Shown here in pieces: positions 56,274-64,000 of a DNA stretch of 64,000 nt (the first letter of the stretch is position 1; each line of letters starts with the position of its first letter). The DNA lies in contig SVPG01000008.1 in assembly GCA_015065975.1 (NCBI GenBank), forward strand, positions 21,374 through 85,373, in the 5' to 3' direction. The notes below the pieces were generated by a model. It was given only the letters and a program-made list of their open reading frames with translations, was not told the origin of the DNA and did not search any database. The translations under genes were made by a program, and so were the position numbers. The stretch is from Oscillospiraceae bacterium. Lineage in GTDB: Bacteria > Bacillota > Clostridia > Oscillospirales > Acutalibacteraceae.

Positions 56274-57356
56274 TCAGAAATCGTTGCCCTTTGCGGGAAG
56301 ATAAATACGCACGACTGTTCCGAGCTTGGAGCTTGAAATCTTGAGCCCGTAGGGATCTCCGTAATACAGCTTGAGTCGTCTGTTTATATTGGGCAGGGAA
56401 ATAACATTGCTGTCGGCATCAACAATATCACTGTCGATCTCACTCTGCATATGTTCGAGAGTCGACTGGGAAATTCCCGCTCCGTTATCACGCACGATAA
56501 CGAGCATATTTTTTGAGGAAGATGTTACCTCAACACCTATCTCGTAACGCTCAACACCCGATCTGTTCGCAAACTCGAAAAAGCTTTCAACTATCGGGAA
56601 AACGATGTGCGGAATAATCTTATAGCTTACTATATTGCACATAATAGACATTCTGAAATTGGTCTTCTCACCCGTTACGGCATCGTTGACATCGATGTAT
56701 CCTCTGATGAGTTCCAGTTCACGTGCAAGCGGCACCATCGTCTGAGCGTCAAGCATAGTGGTTTCCATGATATTGGTCATGGTCTCGGTCAGCTCGGCGA
56801 GCTTTTCGGTCTCACCCTTTGACGCAAGCTTATTGAGCTTTTCCATCGCTCTTGTAAACAGCATCGGACCCGATTTTGCCGTAAGCAGTGAGAATCGCAG
56901 ACCGTCACACTCATTCTGAAGATCGGAGCATTTTTCGGAAATAACGGCATTTCCGTCTCTCAGCTCGGCAAGCTGCTGCGATATCTTCTCAATACCCGCC
57001 GTTGCTTTCAGCTCGTCCCTGTCTCTGCACTCGTGATCGGCGGGCTGAAAACTGCCGTCAATCAGTTCCTCAGTACATTTTACCAATTCCTTGCAGCGCT
57101 TTTTATAAGCAATACCGCAGATAAGCAGCGCAATACCGCCACCAAAAATCACCGATGCCGCAGGAATCAGCATCGAAAGAGGCTGCGACACTATGACACC
57201 TTTGGAATCCTCAGACAGGAAAAACAACAGGACAAATGAAATAATGACCGGTAATACAAAAAGCAGTGCAAACAGGGTCAAAAGAAACACACTTTTTCTC
57301 GCGCCGCGCTTTTTCTGTTTTGAATCAGAATTGCCAACACTGTTTTTATCCTTCAT
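56274..57356 (-). CDS. LytS/YehU-type kinase homologue lacking the phosphoacceptor His
   Basis: 360 residues. Two membrane helices lie at about 22-48 and 60-85, then a coiled coil. The kinase region aligns with PF06580: LLTAKSGPMLFTRAMEKLNKL stands where QINPHFLFNxLN should be, so the His is replaced by Pro164. The N box reads VFPIVESFFEFANRSG, with Ser for Asn. VRDNGAGIS and NINRRLKLYYGDPYGLKI are kept, so nucleotide or ligand binding may remain. No response regulator gene is adjacent. Autophosphorylation by the usual route is unlikely. Confidence 0.82.
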   Translation of the reverse strand: MKDKNSVGNSDSKQKKRGARKSVFLLTLFALLFVLPVIISFVLLFFLSEDSKGVIVSQPLSMLIPAASVIFGGGIALLICGIAYKKRCKELVKCTEELIDGSFQPADHECRDRDELKATAGIEKISQQLAELRDGNAVISEKCSDLQNECDGLRFSLLTAKSGPMLFTRAMEKLNKLASKGETEKLAELTETMTNIMETTMLDAQTMVPLARELELIRGYIDVNDAVTGEKTNFRMSIMCNIVSYKIIPHIVFPIVESFFEFANRSGVERYEIGVEVTSSSKNMLVIVRDNGAGISQSTLEHMQSEIDSDIVDADSNVISLPNINRRLKLYYGDPYGLKISSSKLGTVVRIYLPAKGNDF

Positions 57357-57496
57357 AAATACACATCCTCAACAAAGCCCGAAGGCCAATGCTTTAATAT
57401 ATACAGATTTATTGTAGCATAAACACCCATAAAATGAAATAGCTATTTTCAATTTTAATGTATTATTTCAGTTTGACCGCAAAGGAGCCGTATATC

Positions 57497-57525
57497 TTGA
57501 CTTTACGCGATCGGACTGATATATT
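57497..57525 (+). promoter_or_regulatory. Promoter of the AlkD-like gene
   Basis: TTGACT, 17-base spacer and TATATT with an upstream TG. Confidence 0.75.
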
Positions 57526-57550
57526 TTTATATTGAAAGGTGTGACCTTCA

Positions 57551-58243
57551 ATGGATAAAACGATCGAGTCTATACGCCGTGATCTGTTCGGGCTCAGAGA
57601 TGAATCCTACCGCGATTTTCACTGCCGCCTGATGCCGACGGTCGACAAGGAAAAGGTCATCGGTATTCGTACTCCGCATCTGCGCGCATACGCAAAACAG
57701 CTCGCAAACACTCCCGAAAGTGCACAGTTTCTCGCATCGCTTCCGCACAGATATTACGAAGAGAACAACCTGCACGGTTTTCTCATCGAAAAAATAAAGG
57801 ATTTCGACGAGGCTGCAGAGCATATCGACAGATTTCTTCCGTTTGTGGACAACTGGGCAACGTGCGACCTGATGTCGCCGAAAGCGCTTGCAAAAAAGCC
57901 CGATATTTTACTTATAAAAATCAGGGAATGGATTGCAGACGGTCACACGTATGCGGTACGGTTTGCGATAAAGATGCTTATGGATCATTTTCTCGGCGAC
58001 CGCTTTGATGTTCTGTATTGCGATATGGTCGCATCGATAGAATCGGACGAGTATTACGTCAATATGATGAGAGCGTGGTATTTTTCAACCGCTCTCGCAA
58101 AACAATACGAATCGGTCATCTCTTATCTTACCGACAACCGACTCGATAAATGGACTCACAACAAAACCATTCAGAAAGCCGTGGAAAGCTATCGCATTGC
58201 GAGCGACAAAAAAGCTTATCTTCGGACACTGCGAATAAAATAA
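57551..58243 (+). CDS. DNA alkylation repair protein, AlkD-like
   Basis: 230 residues, all-helical HEAT-like. RTPHLRAYAKQL, FVDNWATCDLMSP and WIADGHTYAVRFAIKMLMDHFL are signatures of the AlkD family, with the conserved Trp and Asp of the substrate groove. AlkD removes positively charged alkylated bases such as 3- and 7-methylpurines. The ribosome site GAAAGG is held in a hairpin with the start codon. rsmA follows after 24 bases. Confidence 0.88.
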   Translation: MDKTIESIRRDLFGLRDESYRDFHCRLMPTVDKEKVIGIRTPHLRAYAKQLANTPESAQFLASLPHRYYEENNLHGFLIEKIKDFDEAAEHIDRFLPFVDNWATCDLMSPKALAKKPDILLIKIREWIADGHTYAVRFAIKMLMDHFLGDRFDVLYCDMVASIESDEYYVNMMRAWYFSTALAKQYESVISYLTDNRLDKWTHNKTIQKAVESYRIASDKKAYLRTLRIK

Positions 58244-58267
58244 TCACCGACACCAAGGAGACATTTT

Positions 58268-59128
58268 ATGCCAAGACTTACCGATATTGCCGTTGTACGA
58301 GACATTCTCTCGCGCAACGGAATCGTTCTTCAGAAATCGATGGGGCAGAATTTCCTTGTAAATCCTTCCGTCTGCCCGAGAATGGCTGAGCTTTCGGGAA
58401 TCGATGACACAACAGGTGTTATCGAGATCGGCCCCGGAATCGGAGTTCTGACCGTCGAGCTTGCAAAGCTCGCCAGACGCGTTGTCGCAATCGAGCTTGA
58501 CGGACGTCTCAAGCCGGTTCTTGCCGAGACACTCAGCGATTTTGACAACATCGACATAATCTGGGGCGATGCGATGAAGCTCAATCTGCACGCCGTTATC
58601 AAGGAGAAATTTGCCGACTGCGACAAGGTATGTGTGTGTGCAAACCTCCCCTATTACATAACCTCTCCCGTTATCATGAAGCTTCTTGAGGACAGGCTTC
58701 CGCTCGACAGCATAACCGTTATGGTTCAGCTCGAAGCCGCTCAGAGAATGTGTGCCGAGGTCGGCAGCAGAGAATCGGGAGCGGTCACGGTCTCGGTAAA
58801 CTATTACAGCGACCCCGAGCTTCTTTTCCGCGTATCTCCGGGAAGCTTTCTGCCTCCGCCAAAGGTTGATTCGGCCGTTATGAAGCTCAATATCAGACGA
58901 GATGCTCTGCTTGAAGAAGCATATGAGCCGACCTTCAGAAAGCTTGTCAGAGCGGGATTCCTCCAGCGCAGAAAGACCTTTGTCAACTCGGTCACTTCAA
59001 CGGGCGAATTTTCAAAGGATTCCATATTCGAAGCACTCTCACACATCGGCGCCGAGCCTTCCGTAAGAGCTGAAAAGCTTACCATGCAGCAGCTCACCGA
59101 GCTTGCCCGATTCATCACAGAAAACTGA
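58268..59128 (+). CDS. rsmA: 16S rRNA dimethyladenosine transferase
   Basis: 286 residues. KSMGQNFLVN opens the family; the SAM-binding loop is EIGPGIGVLT, and the catalytic motif is NLPYYIT, followed by the C-terminal helical domain (VRAGFLQRRKTFVNSV). It dimethylates two adjacent adenines of helix 45 in 16S rRNA. AAGGAG precedes the ATG. Confidence 0.96.
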   Translation: MPRLTDIAVVRDILSRNGIVLQKSMGQNFLVNPSVCPRMAELSGIDDTTGVIEIGPGIGVLTVELAKLARRVVAIELDGRLKPVLAETLSDFDNIDIIWGDAMKLNLHAVIKEKFADCDKVCVCANLPYYITSPVIMKLLEDRLPLDSITVMVQLEAAQRMCAEVGSRESGAVTVSVNYYSDPELLFRVSPGSFLPPPKVDSAVMKLNIRRDALLEEAYEPTFRKLVRAGFLQRRKTFVNSVTSTGEFSKDSIFEALSHIGAEPSVRAEKLTMQQLTELARFITEN

Positions 59129-59148
59129 TCCGAGAGGAGTTATCCGCA

Positions 59149-59853
59149 ATGGTATATGCAGGAATAGTCGCAGGCGGCTCGGGTACGCGAATGGGCGCAC
59201 CGATCCCGAAACAGTACATTGAAATCTGCGGCAAACCCATCATTATCCGCACTATCGAAAAATTTGTCAGCTGTGAAGTTTTCAGAAAGATATTTGTAGC
59301 CGTGCCTCAGGACCATATTGCTATGACACGTGAGCTTATCGAAAAGCATATCGGCACCGACTCAAACGTCTTTGTCATCGCGGGCGGAAACGACAGAAAC
59401 GGTTCGGTCTGCAACATCATTTCCGCAGCAAAAGCCGATGACCCTTCACCCGAGAATCTTCTTGTAACGCACGACGGCGTACGTCCGTTTGTCAGCACTC
59501 AGATGATAAAGGAATGCATTATCCGTGCCGAGGAGGCTGGTGCATCGGGTGTTTACGTTCCGACGACCGACACCATCGTGTCCTCGTCTGACGGACAGTT
59601 TGCCGACACCGTACTCAACCGTGCGCTTCTTTACAACACGCAGACTCCGCAGACATTCAGGATAGGATTGTTCGAGGAGGCTTTCTCGTCTCTGTCCGAC
59701 AGTGAAAAACAGACATTGACCGACGTTTCGGGACTTTTCCGCAAAACAGGTCAGCCTGTCGCAATGGTTATGGGAAGTACCGGGAACATAAAGATAACAA
59801 CCCCTATAGACATCGCCGTTGCGGAGGCTGTAATAAGAGACAGCGAACAATAA
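59149..59853 (+). CDS. IspD/TarI-family cytidylyltransferase
   Basis: 234 residues. The nucleotidyltransferase opening is VYAGIVAGGSGTRMG, then PKQY; THDGVRPFVS, QTPQTF and NIKITTPIDI follow. IspD makes CDP-methylerythritol for isoprenoids; TarI makes CDP-ribitol for teichoic acid. VYAGI, THDxVRPF and NIKITTP look closer to TarI, but clostridial IspD can also read this way. No tarJ or other ispD-pathway gene is adjacent, so I leave the choice open. Confidence 0.85.
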   Translation: MVYAGIVAGGSGTRMGAPIPKQYIEICGKPIIIRTIEKFVSCEVFRKIFVAVPQDHIAMTRELIEKHIGTDSNVFVIAGGNDRNGSVCNIISAAKADDPSPENLLVTHDGVRPFVSTQMIKECIIRAEEAGASGVYVPTTDTIVSSSDGQFADTVLNRALLYNTQTPQTFRIGLFEEAFSSLSDSEKQTLTDVSGLFRKTGQPVAMVMGSTGNIKITTPIDIAVAEAVIRDSEQ

Positions 59854-59869
59854 ATCAGCATACAGCTTA

Positions 59870-59898
59870 TTGACAACAACACGAACAAGTGATACAAT
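59870..59898 (+). promoter_or_regulatory. Promoter of the M-box-mgtE unit
   Basis: TTGACA, 17-base spacer and an extended TGATACAAT. Confidence 0.9.
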
Positions 59899-59901
59899 AA
59901 A

Positions 59902-60050
59902 AAGGCTCCGGTAGGTAAGGCTACCGCAGGGATATGGATTGCTGCCGCGAAACGGTGGAGACACTGTGAGTCGGTTTGAACAGGCTATGTCGAACACAAG
60001 GCATAATCTAACGCAATTTCACCGCCCTGCGATGCTAAAGCTCAAACGGC
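59902..60050 (+). ncRNA. M-box (ykoK) magnesium riboswitch
   Basis: The M-box landmarks are present in order: GGTAGGTAAGGCTACC at the start, CTGCTGCCGCGAAACGGTGGAGACAC, and the closing CCCTGCGATGCTAAAGCTC. In known examples several Mg2+ ions compact the RNA and cause transcription to stop. The position between a strong promoter and a terminator, ahead of mgtE, agrees. Confidence 0.92.
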
Positions 60051-60069
60051 GCTGCTAATGGCGATTGCT

Positions 60070-60110
60070 TTGCTGTGCAGCTCTTTTGGGCTGCACAGCT
60101 TTTATTTTTC
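60070..60110 (+). terminator. M-box expression-platform terminator
   Basis: GCTGTGCAGC pairs with GCTGCACAGC around an eight-base loop, followed by TTTTATTTTT. High Mg2+ should favour it. Confidence 0.9.
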
Positions 60111-60140
60111 CGGTAAATTATTTTTTGTGAGGTGAAGATC

Positions 60141-60245
60141 ATGGACGCTGGCAGTAGTAACGGCACAAACGCAGGCCGAAGTAACAAATCGGACAGCAAA
60201 CTCACCGTTCCGTTATGCGGAGCGTCCGTGTCCGTTTCTGTCTGA
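60141..60245 (+). CDS. Possible 34-codon leader peptide before mgtE
   Basis: An ATG seven bases after GAGGTGA opens a 34-codon frame rich in Ser, Asn, Gly and Val, ending LCGASVSVSV. It lies downstream of the M-box terminator and 105 bases before mgtE. No family is recognised. It could be a leader peptide adding translation-linked control, or a chance frame. Confidence 0.4.
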   Translation: MDAGSSNGTNAGRSNKSDSKLTVPLCGASVSVSV

Positions 60246-60290
60246 GAACTGATATGTTCCCGTCGGCCTTTGTGTCCTGCTCTGTCTGAC

Positions 60291-60313
60291 ATACAGATTT
60301 GACAAATCTGTAT
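60291..60313 (+). repeat. Perfect 10-base inverted repeat before mgtE
   Basis: ATACAGATTT-GAC-AAATCTGTAT. No T run follows, so it is not a normal terminator; it could be an operator or an RNA hairpin between the leader frame and mgtE. Confidence 0.6.
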
Positions 60314-60350
60314 TGCATTCGCAAGATTAGAGAAAGGAAGTGGCACATAA

Positions 60351-61706
60351 ATGGCAGAAATCACCACCACCATTTCCGCTACCATCGAGAGTCTCCTTGA
60401 GCTCAAAAAGTACAACAGTCTCAAGGATATTCTGACAACGATTCAGCCTATAGATATCGCTCTCATTCTGGAGGAAATGCCTATCCAGAAGGTTGCGCTT
60501 ATATTCCGCCTTCTGCCGAAGGAGCTGGCTGCTGAAGTTTTCGTGGAAATGGAGAACGATTCGAGAGAGGCTCTCATAAAGAGCTTTTCCGATAACGAGC
60601 TCAAGGAAATTATTGACGAGCTCTATCTCGACGACGCCGTTGACCTTGTCGAGGAGATGCCCGCAAGCGTTGTTCGCAGAATACTTGCGCAGGCTGACCC
60701 CGATACACGTCGTCTGATAAACGAAATGCTCAAATATCCAGAGGACAGCGCAGGAAGCGTTATGACAACCGAGTTTGTCGACCTGCTTCCCGATATGACC
60801 GCCGCCGACGCTATCCTCCGCATACGACGCACCGGCGTTGACAAGGAGACAATCAACGTCTGTTACGTAATCGACGGCAAGAGAAAGCTCATTGGTGCTG
60901 TCTCCATTCGCGCAATAATTCTCGCCTCCGAGGACGCTGTCATTGAGGAGATAATGGACGAGAACATTCTCTCCGTTACAACTCAGGAGGATCAGGAGAC
61001 CGTTGCGCAGATGTTCGCAAAGTACAACTTCACGGTTATGCCTGTTGTCGATGCAGAGAACCGTCTGGTCGGTATCGTTACCGTTGACGACGCTATCGAC
61101 ATCATTCAGGAAGAGGCTACAGAAGACATCTCGAAGATGGCCGGTGTTACGCCCTCCGACAAGCCTTATCTCAAGCTTTCGGTATTCGAAATCTGGAAGA
61201 GCCGTATCCCTTGGCTGATGGCGCTTATGCTCTCGGCAACCCTCACAAGCATCATTCTCACATCGTTCGAAGGTGCTCTGCTTGTCGTTCCCGTTCTGAC
61301 GGCTTATATCCCGATGCTTATGGGTACGGGCGGTAACTCGGGAAGTCAGGCTTCCGTCACGGTAACGCGCGGTCTTTCACTGAGCGAGATCGAGTTTTCC
61401 GACCTTGCAAGCGTTCTCTGGAAGGAAGTACGTGTATCGGTACTGTGCGGTGCATCGCTCGCTATCGTAAACTTTTTGAAGCTTCTTCTCATCGACCGAC
61501 TCGAAGCTACCGTCGCTCTCACAATATGTGTGACACTTATTTTTGTAGTATTTTTCGCAAAGCTTGTCGGTGCACTTATCCCGATGCTTGCGGAAAAATT
61601 CGGATTTGACCCCGCCGTTATGGCAAGCCCGTTCATCACGACAATCGTTGACGCGCTGTCGCTGCTCATCTATTTCGGTGTGGCAAAAACGGTACTCGGA
61701 ATATAG
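60351..61706 (+). CDS. mgtE: Magnesium transporter MgtE
   Basis: 451 residues. The N-terminal helical Mg2+-sensing domain covers about 1-130; two CBS domains follow (about 135-255; SAGSVMTTEFV marks the first), then five membrane helices from about 285. The pore signature is MGTGGNSGSQ. The channel imports Mg2+ and closes when the CBS/N domains bind Mg2+. GAAAGGAAG precedes the ATG. Control is by the M-box upstream. Confidence 0.96.
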   Translation: MAEITTTISATIESLLELKKYNSLKDILTTIQPIDIALILEEMPIQKVALIFRLLPKELAAEVFVEMENDSREALIKSFSDNELKEIIDELYLDDAVDLVEEMPASVVRRILAQADPDTRRLINEMLKYPEDSAGSVMTTEFVDLLPDMTAADAILRIRRTGVDKETINVCYVIDGKRKLIGAVSIRAIILASEDAVIEEIMDENILSVTTQEDQETVAQMFAKYNFTVMPVVDAENRLVGIVTVDDAIDIIQEEATEDISKMAGVTPSDKPYLKLSVFEIWKSRIPWLMALMLSATLTSIILTSFEGALLVVPVLTAYIPMLMGTGGNSGSQASVTVTRGLSLSEIEFSDLASVLWKEVRVSVLCGASLAIVNFLKLLLIDRLEATVALTICVTLIFVVFFAKLVGALIPMLAEKFGFDPAVMASPFITTIVDALSLLIYFGVAKTVLGI

Positions 61707-61710
61707 CATA

Positions 61711-61750
61711 AACCCAAAAGAGTTTCCATGCTCTTTTGGGTTTTACTTTT
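61711..61750 (+). terminator. Terminator after mgtE
   Basis: AACCCAAAAGAG pairs with CTCTTTTGGGTT, followed by a partly T-rich tract. Confidence 0.88.
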
Positions 61751-61762
61751 GCCCTTTTCTCC

Positions 61763-61791
61763 TTGTTAAAGATACCGCGATATGATATACT
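61763..61791 (+). promoter_or_regulatory. Promoter of the GH3 gene
   Basis: TTGTTA, 17-base spacer and an extended TGATATACT, 31 bases before the ATG. Confidence 0.75.
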
Positions 61792-61821
61792 GATTTTACA
61801 AAACTGAATTGAGGTAAAAAC

Positions 61822-64000
61822 ATGAAAAATACAATTTTTTCGATAGAGGCATTTGCCCAAAAAGCACGTGAGGTCGCGGCGGAAGGCTGCGTACTTCTTC
61901 GCAACGAGAACAGCGCTCTCCCCCTTCTCAAGGGAACGAGAACGGCTGTTTTCGGCAGAACTCAGATGAACTATTACAAAAGCGGACTCGGCTCGGGCGG
62001 TCTTGTCAACACCCGTTATGTCACGGGGATTTACGAAGCCATGCAGAGCAGCGGCGACTATATTCTCGACAGGGAGATCCGCAGCATTTACGAAAACTGG
62101 TCGACATCTCACGCTTTTGAGATCGGTGACGGCTGGGCAACACACCCGTGGTATCAGGAGGAGATGCCGCTCGACGAGGATACTGTCCGCGCGGCATCCG
62201 AGCGAAACGACGCCGCCGTCGTCATAATCGGACGCACAGCAGGTGAAGACCGAGACAATATGAAAGAGGCGGGAAGCTGGTTCCTCACTCAGGACGAAGA
62301 GAATATGCTCTCGCTCGTATGCCGTCATTTCGACCGTTCCATCGTACTTCTCAACGTCGGCAACATAATCGATATGGCATGGGTGGAAAAGTATCAGCCT
62401 TCCGCCGTCATGTACGTCTGGCAGGGCGGTCAGGAGGGCGGCAGCGGCGTTTCCGACGTCCTTTGCGGCAGAGTATCCCCCTGCGGTCGTCTGACCGACA
62501 CGATTGCAAAGACCGTCGAGGCATATCCTTCCGACAGCAATTTCGGCGATAAAGTACGTTGTTTTTACTGTGAGGACATATACGTCGGTTACCGCTATTT
62601 TGAGACTCTCGCAAAGGACGACGTTCTCTACCCATTCGGCGAAGGTCTGTCCTACACCGAATTTGAACATCAGCCTCTTTCTATGAATTGGGACGGCAAA
62701 ACCGTCACACTCTCGCACAGAGTAAAAAATATCGGCAGCTGCTCTTCAAAAGAGGTCGTACAGGCTTACGTACGCCTTCCTCAGGGCAAGCTCGGAAAGC
62801 CCGATCTCACACTCTGCGGATTTTCAAAGACAAAGGAACTCGAGCCGGGAGAATCGGTCGATATAGAGATAACCGTTCCCGTCGACCGTTTCACATCTTA
62901 TGACGACAACAACTACCGCTATGTACTCGAAGAAGGAACATACAGCTTCTTCACAGGTCACAGCATACGCTGTCTTTCAGAAGCGGGATCGTTCAGCCTC
63001 GATAAAACGATCGTGACCGCACAACTCGAGCAGGCCTGCGCTCCCTCAATGGCTTTCGACAGACTCCACCCTGTTGACGGCTGTGCCGCCTACGAGCCTG
63101 CACCTCTCAGAATCGAACACCCAAGCGTGCGCAGACTCAGAAGACTTCCCAAAGAGATAACTCCCACCGACTTCAAGGGTCTTCGTCTTGAGGACGTCGC
63201 CTCTAAAAAATGTACTCTCGAGGAATTCATTGCACAGATGAACGACGACGATCTTTGCTGTATCGTACGCGGTGAGGGCATGAGCTCTCCGCGTGTCACT
63301 CCCGGAACAGCAGGTGCGATCGGCGGCGTTTCCGACAGGCTTACCGACCTCTTCGGAATCCCGACCGCCTGCTGCAGCGACGGCCCGAGCGGTATTCGTA
63401 TGGACTGCGGCAACAAGGCGTTCTCCCTCCCCAACGGCACTTGTCAGGCGTGCACATGGAACGAGGAGCTCATATCCGAGCTTTATGCCTTTGAAGGACT
63501 TGAGATGAGAAAATATCAGGTCGACAATCTCCTCGGACCGGGTATGAACATTCACCGTCACCCTCTCAACGGACGCAACTTCGAATACTTTTCCGAAGAC
63601 CCGCTGCTCACGGGACGCATGGCCTGCGCTCAGCTCGACGGACTCCACAAGAGCGGTGTCACAGGTACCATCAAGCATTACGCCTGCAACAATCAGGAAA
63701 CCGAGCGCCGTATGGTGGACGCTGTCGTTTCCGAACGTGCTCTTCGCGAGATATATCTCAAGGGCTTTGAGATTGCCGTCAAGGAAGGCGGCACCCGCTC
63801 AATCATGACTACATACAATCCGCTCAACGGCTGCTGGACTGCAAGTCACTACGATCTTGTTACGACCGTTCTGCGCGGTGAATGGGGATACGACGGCATC
63901 GTCATGTCCGACTGGTGGGCCGCAGGCTCAGAGGACGGCGGCGAGCCCGCTATCACAAAGGTTGCGTCAATGGTTCGCGCTCAGAACGATCTTTTCATGG
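61822..64000 (+). CDS. Glycoside hydrolase family 3, reversed domain order, 3' end beyond window
   Basis: 726 codons are visible. The domain normally at the C-terminus comes first (about 15-270: AVVIIGRTAGEDRD), then a fibronectin III-like part (about 275-380), then the catalytic barrel from about 455 (GPGMNIHRHPLNGRNFEYFSEDP, GTIKHYACNNQE). The nucleophile is Asp697 in VMSDWW. This permuted order is known in Ruminococcus albus and Butyrivibrio beta-glucosidases. No signal peptide is seen, so it acts in the cytoplasm on imported beta-glucosides. GAGGT lies seven bases before the ATG. Confidence 0.93.
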   Translation, partial: MKNTIFSIEAFAQKAREVAAEGCVLLRNENSALPLLKGTRTAVFGRTQMNYYKSGLGSGGLVNTRYVTGIYEAMQSSGDYILDREIRSIYENWSTSHAFEIGDGWATHPWYQEEMPLDEDTVRAASERNDAAVVIIGRTAGEDRDNMKEAGSWFLTQDEENMLSLVCRHFDRSIVLLNVGNIIDMAWVEKYQPSAVMYVWQGGQEGGSGVSDVLCGRVSPCGRLTDTIAKTVEAYPSDSNFGDKVRCFYCEDIYVGYRYFETLAKDDVLYPFGEGLSYTEFEHQPLSMNWDGKTVTLSHRVKNIGSCSSKEVVQAYVRLPQGKLGKPDLTLCGFSKTKELEPGESVDIEITVPVDRFTSYDDNNYRYVLEEGTYSFFTGHSIRCLSEAGSFSLDKTIVTAQLEQACAPSMAFDRLHPVDGCAAYEPAPLRIEHPSVRRLRRLPKEITPTDFKGLRLEDVASKKCTLEEFIAQMNDDDLCCIVRGEGMSSPRVTPGTAGAIGGVSDRLTDLFGIPTACCSDGPSGIRMDCGNKAFSLPNGTCQACTWNEELISELYAFEGLEMRKYQVDNLLGPGMNIHRHPLNGRNFEYFSEDPLLTGRMACAQLDGLHKSGVTGTIKHYACNNQETERRMVDAVVSERALREIYLKGFEIAVKEGGTRSIMTTYNPLNGCWTASHYDLVTTVLRGEWGYDGIVMSDWWAAGSEDGGEPAITKVASMVRAQNDLFM

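Overview
The window is chromosomal DNA of moderate GC content from an endospore-forming, low-GC-lineage Firmicute. It most resembles a gut-type Clostridia of the Oscillospirales/Ruminococcaceae kind. The evidence is the spoIIIA operon, ylbJ, yqfC-yqfD, CotF-like coat proteins, ribonuclease M5, a V-type ATPase, a riboswitch-controlled mgtE and a Ruminococcus-type reversed-domain GH3 glucosidase. I saw no insertion sequence, prophage, CRISPR array or rRNA. Assignments rest on reading motifs and gene order; no database search was run.

Layout. 1-2599 (minus): spoIIIAA to spoIIIAE, the last cut by the window edge. 2663-4145 (minus): an unknown gene and a PHP phosphoesterase, then tRNA-Gly(GCC). 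4477-12584: a DUF4364-like regulator (plus), then a minus-strand housekeeping run of rnmV, holA, comEC, a phosphoribosyltransferase, a HIT protein and alaS. 12820-16694 (plus): a c-di-GMP-I riboswitch with terminator in front of a REC-PAS-GGDEF cyclase, followed by an OmpR/histidine-kinase pair. 16687-19195: a nitroreductase and three poorly known proteins. 19252-23598 (minus): a MinD relic, mgsA, hisS and aspS. 23977-27989 (plus): a second nitroreductase, a frameshifted pfkA, an HxxxDG acyltransferase and a zinc-ribbon membrane protein. 27967-32251: ylbJ (minus), then yqfC-yqfD-phoH-ybeY (plus). 32411-35913 (minus): a GntR/ABC module with a clear operator. 36100-42150: zinc-ribbon membrane protein, htpG, two coat proteins, a VWA protein, a pseudokinase and a small membrane protein. 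42204-44500 (minus): a second two-component system behind an unidentified structured leader. 44701-54800 (plus): a complete V-ATPase operon, with a TPR membrane protein between the A and B subunit genes and pyrophosphatase at the end. 54853-57356: esterase lipoprotein, small lipoprotein and a degenerate LytS-type kinase. 57551-64000 (plus): an AlkD-like protein, rsmA, an IspD/TarI-type cytidylyltransferase, M-box riboswitch-mgtE and the GH3 enzyme, which runs off the window.

How genes work together. Two RNA switches give ligand feedback: c-di-GMP on its own synthase gene, and Mg2+ on its transporter gene. The V-ATPase K subunit keeps the residues known for Na+ binding in Enterococcus. A repeated theme is enzyme folds whose catalytic motif is gone: MinD without Walker A, a kinase fold without the HRD motif, a LytS-type kinase without its histidine, and a ComEC C-terminal domain without its metal site. 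These suggest regulatory or structural reuse, or decay.
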